This document shows, piece by piece, positions 9,024 through 17,685 of a stretch of DNA of 64,000 nucleotides. Under the pieces are notes generated by a model, which searched no databases, was not told the DNA's origin, and saw nothing but the letters and a program-made list of their open reading frames with translations. This DNA comes from Methylocapsa sp. S129 (GTDB lineage Bacteria > Pseudomonadota > Alphaproteobacteria > Rhizobiales > Beijerinckiaceae): assembly GCF_009765995.1 (NCBI RefSeq), contig NZ_LMUI01000048.1, positions 124,001 to 188,000 on the forward strand. Direction: 5' to 3'. How positions within the stretch are numbered: position 1 is the stretch's first letter; each line of letters opens with the position of its first letter. The position numbers and the translations under genes were made by a program.

Positions 9024-9422
9024 TCAAAGACACGCCTTCACGTCGGTTTCCGTGAAGTCGCTACCCTTGAACAGCAGTGGGAAATTCATGGTTCTGGCGA
9101 GCGCATAGGCCGCGCAATCGGCAAGATTGAGTCGCGCTTTTGGATCGATGCCTTTGCCGTAGCGGTCGAAGGCCGAGAGCGCTTCGCGCGCCTGAGTTTC
9201 GTCGAAGGGGATGACCTCGAAATCGTTTTCAACTTGGAGAAAGCGCCATAGCCGATTGGCGGCGGCGATGCCGTGACGAGCGCGCAGCACAATGCCGGTC
9301 TCGTGGACATTGACCGCCGAAATCAGCAGCCGGTCCGCTTGCTGGATCGCCGTGGCGTAGGTCGCCGCGTCAGCCTCCGCTTCAAGTATGGCGATCAATG
9401 CGGAGCTGTCGACGACGATCAT
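9024..9422 (-). CDS. vapC: VapC-family PIN-domain ribonuclease toxin
   Basis: This 132-residue PIN-domain protein starts MIVVDSSALIAILEAEADA. Acidic residues that would bind the catalytic metal appear in VVDSSAL (Asp5), the ETGIVL region (Glu), NLADCAAYALA and FKGSDFTETDV. VapC enzymes cleave tRNA or rRNA when free of VapB. The ATG overlaps the stop of the antitoxin gene by four bases, the usual vapBC coupling. All four acidic positions look intact, so the toxin should be active. Confidence 0.9.
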   Translation of the reverse strand: MIVVDSSALIAILEAEADAATYATAIQQADRLLISAVNVHETGIVLRARHGIAAANRLWRFLQVENDFEVIPFDETQAREALSAFDRYGKGIDPKARLNLADCAAYALARTMNFPLLFKGSDFTETDVKACL

Positions 9423-9667
9423 GCGGCGTTAAGATCGTCCATGATTTCGCGCGGGGAACGCCGGTCGAGAAGGGGCATGGCCGCGATCTCGGCGCCGAAC
9501 GCAAGCATATTCTCAACGCTCATACGCTGGCGCGACGCTTTAGTTGCGACGCCGGCGGCGAACGCTTTCTCCTCAATCGCCAACTTGATGGCGTCCTCAA
9601 GGGAGAGCCGTTGCGCCGCAGCCAAGCGTCTGGCCAGCGCCTCGGTTTCTGGAGACAGATGGATCAT
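9419..9667 (-). CDS. vapB: VapB-family antitoxin
   Basis: An 82-residue protein of the Rv0623/PSK-type VapB family: MIHLSPETEALARRLAA gives the DNA-binding N-terminus and the tail with LLDRRSPREIMDDLNA is the toxin-binding end. It precedes and overlaps vapC. Just upstream, bases 9672-9682 contain a near-palindrome around TAATTA with flanking CATAAAA repeats, a plausible autoregulatory site because VapB-VapC complexes bind such symmetry. A divergent decayed antitoxin gene lies beyond it. Confidence 0.86.
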   Translation of the reverse strand: MIHLSPETEALARRLAAAQRLSLEDAIKLAIEEKAFAAGVATKASRQRMSVENMLAFGAEIAAMPLLDRRSPREIMDDLNAA

Positions 9668-9767
9668 AAAAGCCTAATTAGCATAAAACCGCATGGAAAT
9701 TCTAGAAATAATACGATCTGACGCCCACTACGAATATTCGCGGAGGGAAATGCGACAGAGGCGCCAC

Positions 9768-10105
9768 ATGACGGCTAAGGCGAAAACCAACACGCGGCTG
9801 AAGGGGGAATTGCTGGAAATGGCCAAGGATATGCAGGCCAGCGGCGTCATAGACGCGGCTGCTTATGAAAAAAATACCATGCGGCGCTTGGGCGACATAG
9901 GCAAAGCTCCCACAGCGGCCCCGATCACGCCCGACGATATCCGAACGCCGCGCGAGCGCATATGAGCCAAGCTGTTTTTGCCCGCTATCTGAACCTGACG
10001 GTTGGCTATATCTCGCAACTGGAACGCGGCGCAAAGCGACCGACCGGCCCGGCTTTGGTGCTGCTCAACGTCATCCGGTGCAAGGGTATCGAAGCAATCC
10101 TTTAA
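9768..10105 (+). pseudogene. frameshifted HigA/NadS-like HTH antitoxin, without toxin
   Basis: The first frame (from ATG 9768) reads MTAKAKTNTRLKGELLEMAK and later ITPDDIRTPRERI, then stops at 9963-9965. The rest of the expected protein continues in another frame from 9962: MSQAVFARYLNLTVGYISQL and ERGAKRPTGPALVLLNVIRC up to the stop at 10103. Joined, these make a normal helix-turn-helix regulator of about 110 residues, of the family that partners RelE/HigB toxins. A one-base loss (or two-base gain) near 9958-9964 breaks it. The 100 bases upstream encode no toxin. A sequencing error could mimic this, and translational reinitiation at the overlapping ATG is conceivable. Confidence 0.7.
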
Positions 10106-10202
10106 CGGAGAGAGCGGGCGGCAAGACGAGGCTGATCGTTTTGATGGACCGAAAATTGCTTCCATTTTGCGGAACGAAACGATCGAGGACTTGAGGGCGC
10201 AC

Positions 10203-11192
10203 ATGTTCGAGAAACTGAAACGGGGAATTCGCATGGCGGCGTTCGCGCTGCCCATCATACTGGGCGGCCTGGGCGGCGCGGCGACGGCGGAGGCCGACGG
10301 GCTGAAGATCGCCATGGTTCTGCCTGGACCGATCAGCGACAATGATTGGAACTCGGTCGGCTACAACGGTTTGAAAGCGGCCGGCAAGACGCTCGGCGTG
10401 GAAGTGGCCTATTCGGAGAATGTCTCCGACGCCGATTCCGAGCGTGTGCTGCGCGATTATGCTTCACGCGGTTACGGGCTGATTTTCGCCCATTCCTTTT
10501 CTTATGGCGATGCGACGTTGAACGTCGCCAAGGACTTTCCGAACATTATTTTCATGGCCGGAACGGCCAAGGAATTGGCCTCTAACGTTGGCACTTATTC
10601 CAATCCCGACTATCAGGGCGCTTATCTCGCCGGCATGCTCGGCGCGGGCGCTTCCAAGACCAAGACGATCGGCTGGGTCGGAGGCATGCCGGCGCCGAAC
10701 ATGCTCGCCAACCTGCATGCTTACGAGGCGGGCGCCAAGGCAATGGCGCCGAACGCCAAGGTGCTGCATACGTTCATTGGCTCCTGGTTCGATCCGCCCA
10801 GGGCGAAGGAGGCGGCGATCGCCCAGGTGGAGCAGGGCGCCGATGTGCTTTCGGCCCAGGGCGTCGGCGTGATCGACGCGGCGATCGCCAAAAATGTTTA
10901 CGCGCTCGGCGCCATGACCGATCAGAATCATTTGGGTCCGAAAGTCGTGTTGACCAGCGTGACATGGGATCTCGGCCCGCTGGTCGCCGCCGCCGGCAAA
11001 GCGGTTCAAGACAAGACCTGGAAGAGCCAGAACTGGTCCTTCGGCATTCCTGAGGGTTCAGTGAACCTTGCCGATTTCCATGGTCTCGACGCCGGCGTGC
11101 CGCCCGAAGTGCTGAAGGCGGTTCAGGCCAAGTTCCAGGCGATCAAATCCGGCGCTTTCACGCCGCCGCTTGATACGAGCAATGCGAATTGA
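10203..11192 (+). CDS. BMP/PnrA-family ABC transporter binding protein
   Basis: The chosen ATG at 10203 follows GAGGGCGCAC and gives a 329-residue protein with a signal peptide to about residue 30 (ending GGAATAEA). The mature part starts DGLKIAMVLPGPISDNDWNS and contains the BMP (PF02608) fold patterns GYNGLKAAG, IIFMAGT and NPDYQGAYLAGMLGA. BMP proteins bind nucleosides or other small ligands in the periplasm. The next four genes are on the same strand and give the ATPase, two permeases and a creatininase-like hydrolase. Ligand identity is not readable from sequence. Confidence 0.85.
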   Translation: MFEKLKRGIRMAAFALPIILGGLGGAATAEADGLKIAMVLPGPISDNDWNSVGYNGLKAAGKTLGVEVAYSENVSDADSERVLRDYASRGYGLIFAHSFSYGDATLNVAKDFPNIIFMAGTAKELASNVGTYSNPDYQGAYLAGMLGAGASKTKTIGWVGGMPAPNMLANLHAYEAGAKAMAPNAKVLHTFIGSWFDPPRAKEAAIAQVEQGADVLSAQGVGVIDAAIAKNVYALGAMTDQNHLGPKVVLTSVTWDLGPLVAAAGKAVQDKTWKSQNWSFGIPEGSVNLADFHGLDAGVPPEVLKAVQAKFQAIKSGAFTPPLDTSNAN

Positions 11193-11298
11193 GCCGTGGG
11201 TTTATCGGGGCGGCGCGTCGTGCCGGTTGGCGCGCCTCGTCGTTGAAGGCGGCTCGCAGCTCTCCGAGGCGTCCGATCTTGACTAAGCTTTGCCCGCG

Positions 11299-12879
11299 AT
11301 GACGGCGAGGGAAGTTAGGGCGGAAGGGGCGGCGGCGGCTCTACTCGACATGCGCGGCATTCGCGTCGCGTTCGGCCGTTTCGTCGCCAATGACGCAATC
11401 GATCTCGTCGTCCAGGCGGGCGAGATTCATGCGCTGCTTGGCGAGAACGGCGCCGGCAAGTCGACCTTGATGCGTGTGCTCGCAGGGCTTGTCGCGCCGG
11501 CCGCGGGCGAAATGTGGATCGATGGCGCGCCGGCGCCTCTCGGCTTGCCCAGAGAAGCGATACGGCTGGGCGTCGGCATGGTGCATCAGCATTTCATGCT
11601 GGTGCCGACCCTGACGGTCGCCGAGAATATTTGTCTCGGCCTCGCCTCGACCGGCCGCTTCTTTCCAGACCTGAAATCGGCCGCCCTGAAGATTCGCGCG
11701 CTGGCGACAAACTACGGTCTCGACGTCGACCCCTTCGCTTACGTCGCCGATCTTTCGATCGCCGGCCAGCAGCGCGTCGAAATTCTGAAGGCGCTTTATC
11801 GCGGCGCGCGCATTCTGGTCCTCGACGAGCCGACCGCCGTGCTGACGCCGCCCGAGACTGAAGGCCTCTTTCGCATCCTCCGCACACTGGCGGCCGAAGG
11901 GTCGGCGATTGTCTTCATAAGCCACAAGCTCAACGAGGTGATGGCGCTGTCCTCGCGCGTCACTGTTCTGCGGCAGGGAAGGGTGGCGGCGACTGTCAGG
12001 ACGAGAGACACGGACGCGCGCAGCCTCGCGCGCATGATGGTCGGAGCGGAGGTCGACCTGCCGAAGCTGGAGGACGCGGTGCGCCAGTCGTCCTCGTCGG
12101 CCTCCTCCACCAGTGGTGGGCTCAAGGCCGGCGGCGTGCTTTACGTTCAGGGCGCCGTTTGCCGCGATGCGCGCGGCGCGCTCCGCGTCGATCGCGCCAG
12201 CCTCAATGTCGATCGCAACGAGATCGTCGGCGTCGCCGGCGTGGACGGCAATGGCCAGCAAGAGCTCGCTGAGGCGATCGTTGGGCTGCGCAGGCTTGAA
12301 AGCGGCGCGGTCTTCATCGATGGAGAGGACGTCACGGCGGCCTCGGTCGGACGACGCATCGCACTCGGGCTCGCCCATATCCCAGAGGATCGGCATAGAA
12401 CCGCTCTGGTCGAGTCGATGTCGATCGAAGACAATGTCATTTTGGAGACGGTCGGCGCGCCGCCTTTGTCGCAGCGCGGATGGCTCGATCGACGCGCGAC
12501 GGGAAAGTTGGCGCAGGATGTCATGGCCCGCTTCGACATTCGCGCCGCCGGGCCTGGCCAGAAAGTGGGCGCATTATCCGGCGGCAATCAACAGAAAGTC
12601 GTGCTTGCCCGGGCGTTCTCTCGCGATCCCAGGCTTGTGATTGCGGTGCAGCCGGCGCGCGGGCTCGATGTCGGCGCGACGGCCTTCGTGCATCGCGAGC
12701 TTTTGGCGCGCCGGGCGGCCGGCGCGGGCGTGCTGCTGATCTCAACCGAGCTCGACGAAATCTTGGCGCTCTGCGACCGCATCGTCGTCATGTTCAGGGG
12801 CGCGATCATGGGTGAACTCGCGCGCGCGGAAGCGACGACGGAGAAATTGGGCTTGATGATGGCGGGGCGCGCGGCGTGA
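11299..12879 (+). CDS. double-domain ABC importer ATPase of the nucleoside/BMP type
   Basis: A 526-residue protein with two ATPase halves, as in RbsA/YufO-type importers. The N-terminal half (about 15-245) has Walker A GENGAGKST and Walker B ILVLDEPTAVL, with a shortened signature LSIAGQQRVE. The C-terminal half (about 280-515) has a degenerate Walker A GVDGNGQQE, signature LSGGNQQK and a degenerate Walker B region AVQPARGLDVG; such degeneracy is usual for this subfamily. ATG 11299 is preferred over TTG 11290, though neither has a clear ribosome site. The stop overlaps the next start (GTGA). Confidence 0.87.
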   Translation: MTAREVRAEGAAAALLDMRGIRVAFGRFVANDAIDLVVQAGEIHALLGENGAGKSTLMRVLAGLVAPAAGEMWIDGAPAPLGLPREAIRLGVGMVHQHFMLVPTLTVAENICLGLASTGRFFPDLKSAALKIRALATNYGLDVDPFAYVADLSIAGQQRVEILKALYRGARILVLDEPTAVLTPPETEGLFRILRTLAAEGSAIVFISHKLNEVMALSSRVTVLRQGRVAATVRTRDTDARSLARMMVGAEVDLPKLEDAVRQSSSSASSTSGGLKAGGVLYVQGAVCRDARGALRVDRASLNVDRNEIVGVAGVDGNGQQELAEAIVGLRRLESGAVFIDGEDVTAASVGRRIALGLAHIPEDRHRTALVESMSIEDNVILETVGAPPLSQRGWLDRRATGKLAQDVMARFDIRAAGPGQKVGALSGGNQQKVVLARAFSRDPRLVIAVQPARGLDVGATAFVHRELLARRAAGAGVLLISTELDEILALCDRIVVMFRGAIMGELARAEATTEKLGLMMAGRAA

Positions 12880-13946
12880 GCGCAACTGAACCGACTCGTG
12901 CGGCGCGATGGGCGCTATCGCCGGCGCTTGCCGGCGGCGCACTCGCGGTGCTCGCCGCCTTTCTGGTCGGCGCGGCGTTGATCGCCGCGGCAGGCGTCAA
13001 TCCCCTAACAGCCTATGCAGCGCTATTCGAATCGGCGCTCGGCAGTCGGAATGGAATCGCCGAGACTTTGCTGCGCACCGTGCCGCTTGCGCTTTGCGGC
13101 CTTGGCGTCGCGCTGGCTTTTCGAAGCGGCGTCTTCAATGTCGGCGCCGAGGGGCAACTCTTTCTCGGCGGAACCGCGGCGGCGGCGGTCGGCGTCGCCG
13201 GCGCTGGCTGGCCAAGCGTCCTGCTGCTGCCCGCGATGGCGATGGCCGCCATGCTCGCTGGCGCCCTCTGGTCAGGCGTCGCCGCCGTGCTGAAGCTTCG
13301 CTTTCGCGCCGACGAACTCATCACCACGATCATGCTGAACTATGTGGCGATCCATTTCGTCTCGTATCTGCTGCACGGACCGCTGAAAGATCCCAACGCC
13401 GCGCTCGCCCAGACGACGCGCCTGACGAACGAGGCGCGTCTGCCTGTTTTGCTTGCCGGGACCCGGCTGCACGCCGGCATTCTAATGGCGATCGTCGCCG
13501 CCGCGCTCGCGCATCTCTTCTTGTGGAAGCGGACCAACGGTTTCCGCCTTCGCGTCGTCGGCTTGAATCCGCGAGCCGCTGAGAACGCCGGCATGAATGT
13601 GCGCGCGATGATTGTGTTCGGCTTTCTCATCTGCGGCGCTCTCTCCGGCCTTGCCGGCTTCGCCGAAGTTTCCGGCGTGCAGCGGCGAATGATCGAGAAT
13701 CTCTCGCCCGGATTCGGCTATACCGCGATCATGGTCGCCTTGCTGGGGGCGACGAGCCCGCTCGGCGTTCTCGCCGCCGCCTTTCTGTTCGCGGCGCTTC
13801 AGATCGGCGCGACCACGATGGAATCGGCCGCCGGGGTTCCGAGCACGCTCACGACGATCATTCAAGGCCTGGTCGTGCTCTTCCTCATCGGCCGCTCTGC
13901 CGCGCCGATGCTTCGCGATAAAATAGCGGCGAGGCGCGTCACGTGA
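12876..13946 (+). CDS. ABC importer permease, BPD_transp_2 family (first)
   Basis: This 356-residue polytopic membrane protein starts at GTG 12876, overlapping the upstream stop by four bases. It has 8-10 hydrophobic segments and the patterns GLGVALAFRSGVFNVGAEGQ and GLNPRAAENAGMN typical of the larger permease of nucleoside-type importers (YufP-like). It pairs with the next permease, whose GTG start again overlaps its stop. Together with the double ATPase it would form the translocation unit for the BMP-type binding protein. Confidence 0.86.
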   Translation: MSATEPTRAARWALSPALAGGALAVLAAFLVGAALIAAAGVNPLTAYAALFESALGSRNGIAETLLRTVPLALCGLGVALAFRSGVFNVGAEGQLFLGGTAAAAVGVAGAGWPSVLLLPAMAMAAMLAGALWSGVAAVLKLRFRADELITTIMLNYVAIHFVSYLLHGPLKDPNAALAQTTRLTNEARLPVLLAGTRLHAGILMAIVAAALAHLFLWKRTNGFRLRVVGLNPRAAENAGMNVRAMIVFGFLICGALSGLAGFAEVSGVQRRMIENLSPGFGYTAIMVALLGATSPLGVLAAAFLFAALQIGATTMESAAGVPSTLTTIIQGLVVLFLIGRSAAPMLRDKIAARRVT

Positions 13947-14902
13947 GCCGCTTTCTTCCCTTCCTTGCGGACCCGGTTTTCGCGGGCTTCTTGTCCGCCT
14001 CGATGCGGCTCGCAATTCCGATCCTGTTGGCGGCGCTTGGCGGCTTGTTTTCGGAACGGTCCGGCGTGCTCAATATCGGCCTCGAAGGCGCTATGCTGAT
14101 CGGCGCCTTCGTCGGTTTCGTCGCGGCTTTCGCGAGCGGCAATCTCGTCGTCGGCGTTCTTGCGGCGATCCTGGCTGGCGTCGTCTTCGATCTGATCCTG
14201 GGGTTCTACGCGATCACGCTCGGCGCCAATCAGGTCGTGGTCGGGATCGCGATGAACCTGCTCGCCGCCGGGTTCACCGCCTATTTTTACCGCCTGATCT
14301 TCGGCGCGGGAACGCAAAGCCCGCGTATCGACGCTTTTTCGCAACTTGATCTTGGCCAGCTTGCCGATATTCCCCTGGTCGGGCCGCTCCTTTTTCGGCA
14401 GGATCCGCTCGCCTATATCGCGTTGGCGTTGATCGCATTGGCCTGGTTTGTCACGGCGAAGTCGCGTTTCGGCTTGAACGTCCGCGCCGTTGGCGAGCAT
14501 CCGCAGGCGGCCGAGACGCTCGGCGTCAACGTCATTCTCATCCGCTATGCGGCGCTGTCTATTTCTGGCGCGCTGGCGGGTCTGGGCGGGGCCTATCTCT
14601 CGCTTTCGGCGACGGGCGTCTTCATCGACAATATGACGGCGGGGCGCGGCTACATCGCCCTCGCGATCCTGATCCTCGGTCGCCGGCATCCCATCGGCGT
14701 ACTGCTCGCCGCGCTCCTGTTCGGCGCGGCGGATGCGCTGCAACTGCGCGCGCAATTGCTACCGATTGGCGTCCCACTCCAATTTCTACTGATGCTGCCC
14801 TATGTTCTCACCATTGTCGTCCTAGCCGGTTTCGTCGGACGCGGCGGGGCTCCCGCTGCGCTCGGCGTTCCCTTTCGGCCTGGACGTTCCGGAGACGCCT
14901 GA
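13943..14902 (+). CDS. ABC importer permease, BPD_transp_2 family (second)
   Basis: The 319-residue partner permease (YufQ-like) begins at GTG 13943 inside the end of the upstream gene. It shows GLFSERSGVLNIGLEGAMLI, AVGEHPQAAETLGVN and GRGYIALAILILGR, family hallmarks of the smaller permease of nucleoside and BMP importers. About eight hydrophobic segments are visible. The stop is two bases from the creatininase-like gene, so all five genes read as one operon. Confidence 0.86.
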   Translation: MSRFLPFLADPVFAGFLSASMRLAIPILLAALGGLFSERSGVLNIGLEGAMLIGAFVGFVAAFASGNLVVGVLAAILAGVVFDLILGFYAITLGANQVVVGIAMNLLAAGFTAYFYRLIFGAGTQSPRIDAFSQLDLGQLADIPLVGPLLFRQDPLAYIALALIALAWFVTAKSRFGLNVRAVGEHPQAAETLGVNVILIRYAALSISGALAGLGGAYLSLSATGVFIDNMTAGRGYIALAILILGRRHPIGVLLAALLFGAADALQLRAQLLPIGVPLQFLLMLPYVLTIVVLAGFVGRGGAPAALGVPFRPGRSGDA

Positions 14903-14904
14903 CC

Positions 14905-15627
14905 ATGCTCGACCTTCACGTCGCGACTTCTCCTGAAGTCAAAGAAGCGATCGAAAAAGGCGCGGTCGCCGTGCTCGCTGTCGGCGCGCTTGAGCAGCAC
15001 GGCGCTCATTTGCCGCTTTCGACCGATAGCGTCATGTCGCATGGCGTCGCGCGGCGCGTGTGCGAAGCGATCGACGGCTTGCTGCTGCCGCCAATCGTCT
15101 ATGGCGACGCGTGGAACAATGAGGGTTTCGCCGGCACGCTCTCCCTTTCGCCCGACACGCTGCGGGCGATCCTGCTCGATCTCGGACATGGATTGAAGCG
15201 CACGGGCGTCAGAGCGCTCGTCATTGTCAACGGCCATTTCGGCAATCGCGAGCCGATCGCGCTCGCAGCGCGCATGCTGAAACAGGAGGTTGGTTTTCCT
15301 GTCATGCATCTCGACTATCCCGGTATGGAGCGGATCGCGGAGAAGATTTGCGACAGCAAGCCGGCGGCGCCGACCTTCTACCATGCCGACGAGGTCGAGA
15401 CCTCGATGATGCTTGCGCTCGCGCCGGAACTCGTCCGGATGGACAAGGCCGCGCCGGAATATCCGGTCTTTCCCGAGATTTTCGGAATGGCGCCGATCGG
15501 GCTCGACAGCTTCAACAAATCCGGCGTCTTTGGCGATCCAACATCCGCGACGGCGAAAAAGGGAGAGACCCTGATCGCAGGGATCGTCGAGGAGAGCGTG
15601 CGGCTGATCGGGATATTCCTCGCGTGA
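14905..15627 (+). CDS. creatininase-family amidohydrolase
   Basis: A 240-residue protein of the creatininase family (PF02633), whose members open cyclic amides with two metal ions. Metal ligands are visible as GALEQHGAHLPLSTD (Glu, His, Asp), VNGHFGN (His) and HADEVETS (Glu). Substrates in the family include creatinine, formamidopyrimidines and lactams, so exact activity cannot be fixed. Its place as the last gene of the BMP-type importer operon suggests that it acts on the imported compound. No signal peptide is present, so it should be cytoplasmic. Confidence 0.82.
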   Translation: MLDLHVATSPEVKEAIEKGAVAVLAVGALEQHGAHLPLSTDSVMSHGVARRVCEAIDGLLLPPIVYGDAWNNEGFAGTLSLSPDTLRAILLDLGHGLKRTGVRALVIVNGHFGNREPIALAARMLKQEVGFPVMHLDYPGMERIAEKICDSKPAAPTFYHADEVETSMMLALAPELVRMDKAAPEYPVFPEIFGMAPIGLDSFNKSGVFGDPTSATAKKGETLIAGIVEESVRLIGIFLA

Positions 15628-15693
15628 GTTGATGAGATCCATCAGGCGACGCCAGCGTCGCGTAGCACGCCTTCCTCTTCGAAAAGCGCCGCC

Positions 15694-16719
15694 TCACCTT
15701 TCCGTCAGCTTCAACTCGATGCGGCGGTTGCGCGCGAGCGAATCTTCATCCTCGCCCGGGCCGAGCGGTTGAAACTCGCCGAAGGCGGCGGCCGCGAGGC
15801 GGTCCGGCGGTATCCCCTTGGTGATGAGATATTGCACGACGGCGACCGCGCGTGCGGAGGACAATTCCCAATTCGATTTGAACGGGCCACCGGTGATCGG
15901 CTGCTTGTCGGTATGACCGTCGATGCGCAGGATCCATGGAATATCAGGCGGTATCTCGCGTTCGAGATCGATGATGGCGGCGGCCAGATCGTCGAGCGAC
16001 TGATGCCCGGCGGGGCTGACGTCCGCCTTGGCCGATTCGAACAGCACCGAGGATTCAAACACGAAACGGTCGCCCACGACCCGGATCCCCGGCCGCGAGC
16101 CCAGAATCTGGCGCAGGCGTCCGAAGAAATCGGAACGATAGCGCGACAGTTCCTGCACCTTTTGCGCCAGCGCGGTGTTCAGCCGCGATCCGAGATCGGC
16201 GATCTTGGTCTGCGCGTCCTTGCCCGACGCTTCCGAAGCGGCCAGCGCATCCTCGATCGCCGCGAGCTGGCGGCGCAAAGCCGATATCTGCTGATTGAGA
16301 ATGTCGACCTGCGCCAGCGCACGCGCTGAAATATCCTTTTGGGCGTCGAGGGCGATCGCCGCGGCCGAAGCCTTGCCGCCGACCTCCTCCGCGTTCGCGG
16401 CGCCTTGCGCGATGATCCCCTGCAGCCGCGACTGTTCGTTTTTCGAAGCCTCGAGCGTGGCGCTCAGCGCCCCAAGATTCGATTGCGCGTCGTTCTTGGC
16501 GGTGCGCTCCATCGCCAGCAGGCTGGTCAGCTCCTCGATCTGGTGGTTGAGCTTGGCCAGCGCCGTGTCCTTGCCTGTGACCTCGCGCGAGAGAAAAAAC
16601 TGCGCCAGCATGAAGACGGAAAGCAGGAAGATGATGACGAGCAGCATCGTCGACAAGGCGTCGACAAAGCCCGGCCAATAATTGACGCTTTCAATCCGGC
16701 GTCCGCGCGCAAGCGCCAT
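15694..16719 (-). CDS. MotB/OmpA-like peptidoglycan-binding membrane protein
   Basis: A 341-residue protein with one N-terminal helix containing YWPGFVDALSTMLLVII; the Asp corresponds in position to the proton-carrying Asp of MotB. A long alpha-helical, probably coiled-coil stretch spans about residues 45-195. The OmpA-like peptidoglycan-binding domain follows (about 210-340) with RIDGHTDKQPI, NWELSSARA and RNRRIELKL. ATG 16719 is preferred over TTG 16725 because GGAGAG lies six bases upstream. With the MotA/ExbB-like gene just upstream it probably forms a proton-driven stator-like complex; no flagellar genes are nearby. Confidence 0.78.
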   Translation of the reverse strand: MALARGRRIESVNYWPGFVDALSTMLLVIIFLLSVFMLAQFFLSREVTGKDTALAKLNHQIEELTSLLAMERTAKNDAQSNLGALSATLEASKNEQSRLQGIIAQGAANAEEVGGKASAAAIALDAQKDISARALAQVDILNQQISALRRQLAAIEDALAASEASGKDAQTKIADLGSRLNTALAQKVQELSRYRSDFFGRLRQILGSRPGIRVVGDRFVFESSVLFESAKADVSPAGHQSLDDLAAAIIDLEREIPPDIPWILRIDGHTDKQPITGGPFKSNWELSSARAVAVVQYLITKGIPPDRLAAAAFGEFQPLGPGEDEDSLARNRRIELKLTER

Positions 16720-16746
16720 TTTCAACTCTCCGTAGGAGCTCTCGCC

Positions 16747-17685
16747 TCAGCGTGTCTCGTGTTCCCTCGCCAGCCGCTCGAGCAGTTTGCGGACTTCCTC
16801 CTGCTGCGACGCCTGCGCTTCGACCCAATCGCGAATGAGCTGCTGTTCCTGGCGCATATGGGAGACGAGGCCCTGGATGCCCTCGGCGAGATTGGCGAGG
16901 GCGGCGGCGCTCTTGCGCTGGTCCAGCGGATCGAGGCCGGCGGCTTTCTCGGGCAGGATCTCCGCGCTCGCCGGGCTCGCCTCGGCATGGCTGGCGAGGA
17001 AGTCTTCGAGTTCCGTATAGAAGCGGTTCTGCGCTTGACCCGCCTGCAGATCGAGGAAGCCGAGAATGAGCGAACCGGCCAGGCCGAACAGCGAGGAGGT
17101 GAAGGAGATGCTCATGCCGGCGATCGGCGCGGAAAGACCGGTCTTGAGATCGTCGAACATGGTCGAGGCATCCGACCCGGTCGTCATCGCGTTGATGACG
17201 CCGCTGATCGAATGGACCGTCTCCAGCAGGCCCCAGAACGTGCCGAGCAGCCCGAGGAAAACCAGGAGGCCGATCAGGTAGCGGTTGAGTTCGCGCCCCT
17301 CGTCGAGCCGCGTTCCCACCGAATCGAGGATCGCGCGCGAGGTCGCCGTCGACAGGCCGCGGGCGCCGGCGCCGGCGTTGATGAGGGTGGCCATCGGGCC
17401 CAGCAGCCGCGGGCCTCGCCGTGGCGGCTGGACGCGCTCGTTGCGCAGGGAATTGACCCAGCGAATTTCCCGGAACAGCCGGATGATCTGGCGAAAGGCG
17501 AAAACGGTGCCGATGACGAGAACGAGGATGATCAGGCCGTTCAGCCCGGGATTGGCGCTAAAGGCGGTGGCGATCTGCTTGTAGAGAATCAGCGCGACAA
17601 AGCCGACAAGGATCAGAAAGCACGCCATGCCGACGAGAAAAACGTTCGGCGACGAAAGAGGCTTTACTTCTGGATTCGTGGCCAT
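16747..17685 (-). CDS. MotA/TolQ/ExbB-like membrane channel protein
   Basis: A 312-residue membrane protein with helices at about 15-35, 45-65, 130-155 and 175-205. The central part (NRYLIGLLVFLGLLGTFWGL, then PIAGMSISFTSSLFGLAGSL) is the MotA/TolQ/ExbB proton-channel core. The C-terminal 100 residues are charged and helical. It is the first gene of a two-gene leftward unit, 27 bases before the MotB/OmpA-like gene. The pair resembles conserved alphaproteobacterial stator-like genes of unknown task, probably in envelope function rather than swimming. Confidence 0.75.
   Translation of the reverse strand: MATNPEVKPLSSPNVFLVGMACFLILVGFVALILYKQIATAFSANPGLNGLIILVLVIGTVFAFRQIIRLFREIRWVNSLRNERVQPPRRGPRLLGPMATLINAGAGARGLSTATSRAILDSVGTRLDEGRELNRYLIGLLVFLGLLGTFWGLLETVHSISGVINAMTTGSDASTMFDDLKTGLSAPIAGMSISFTSSLFGLAGSLILGFLDLQAGQAQNRFYTELEDFLASHAEASPASAEILPEKAAGLDPLDQRKSAAALANLAEGIQGLVSHMRQEQQLIRDWVEAQASQQEEVRKLLERLAREHETR

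Noticed and set aside
15632-15670. GCGAC/GTCGC hairpin after the creatininase gene as a terminator.
   Set aside because: The stem is short and no T-tract follows on either strand.
15694-17685. Possible Zorya anti-phage system because of the MotA/MotB-like pair.
   Set aside because: No ZorC, ZorD or ZorE-like gene is adjacent; the flanks are a creatininase operon and an autotransporter, and the proteins resemble general stator-like pairs.
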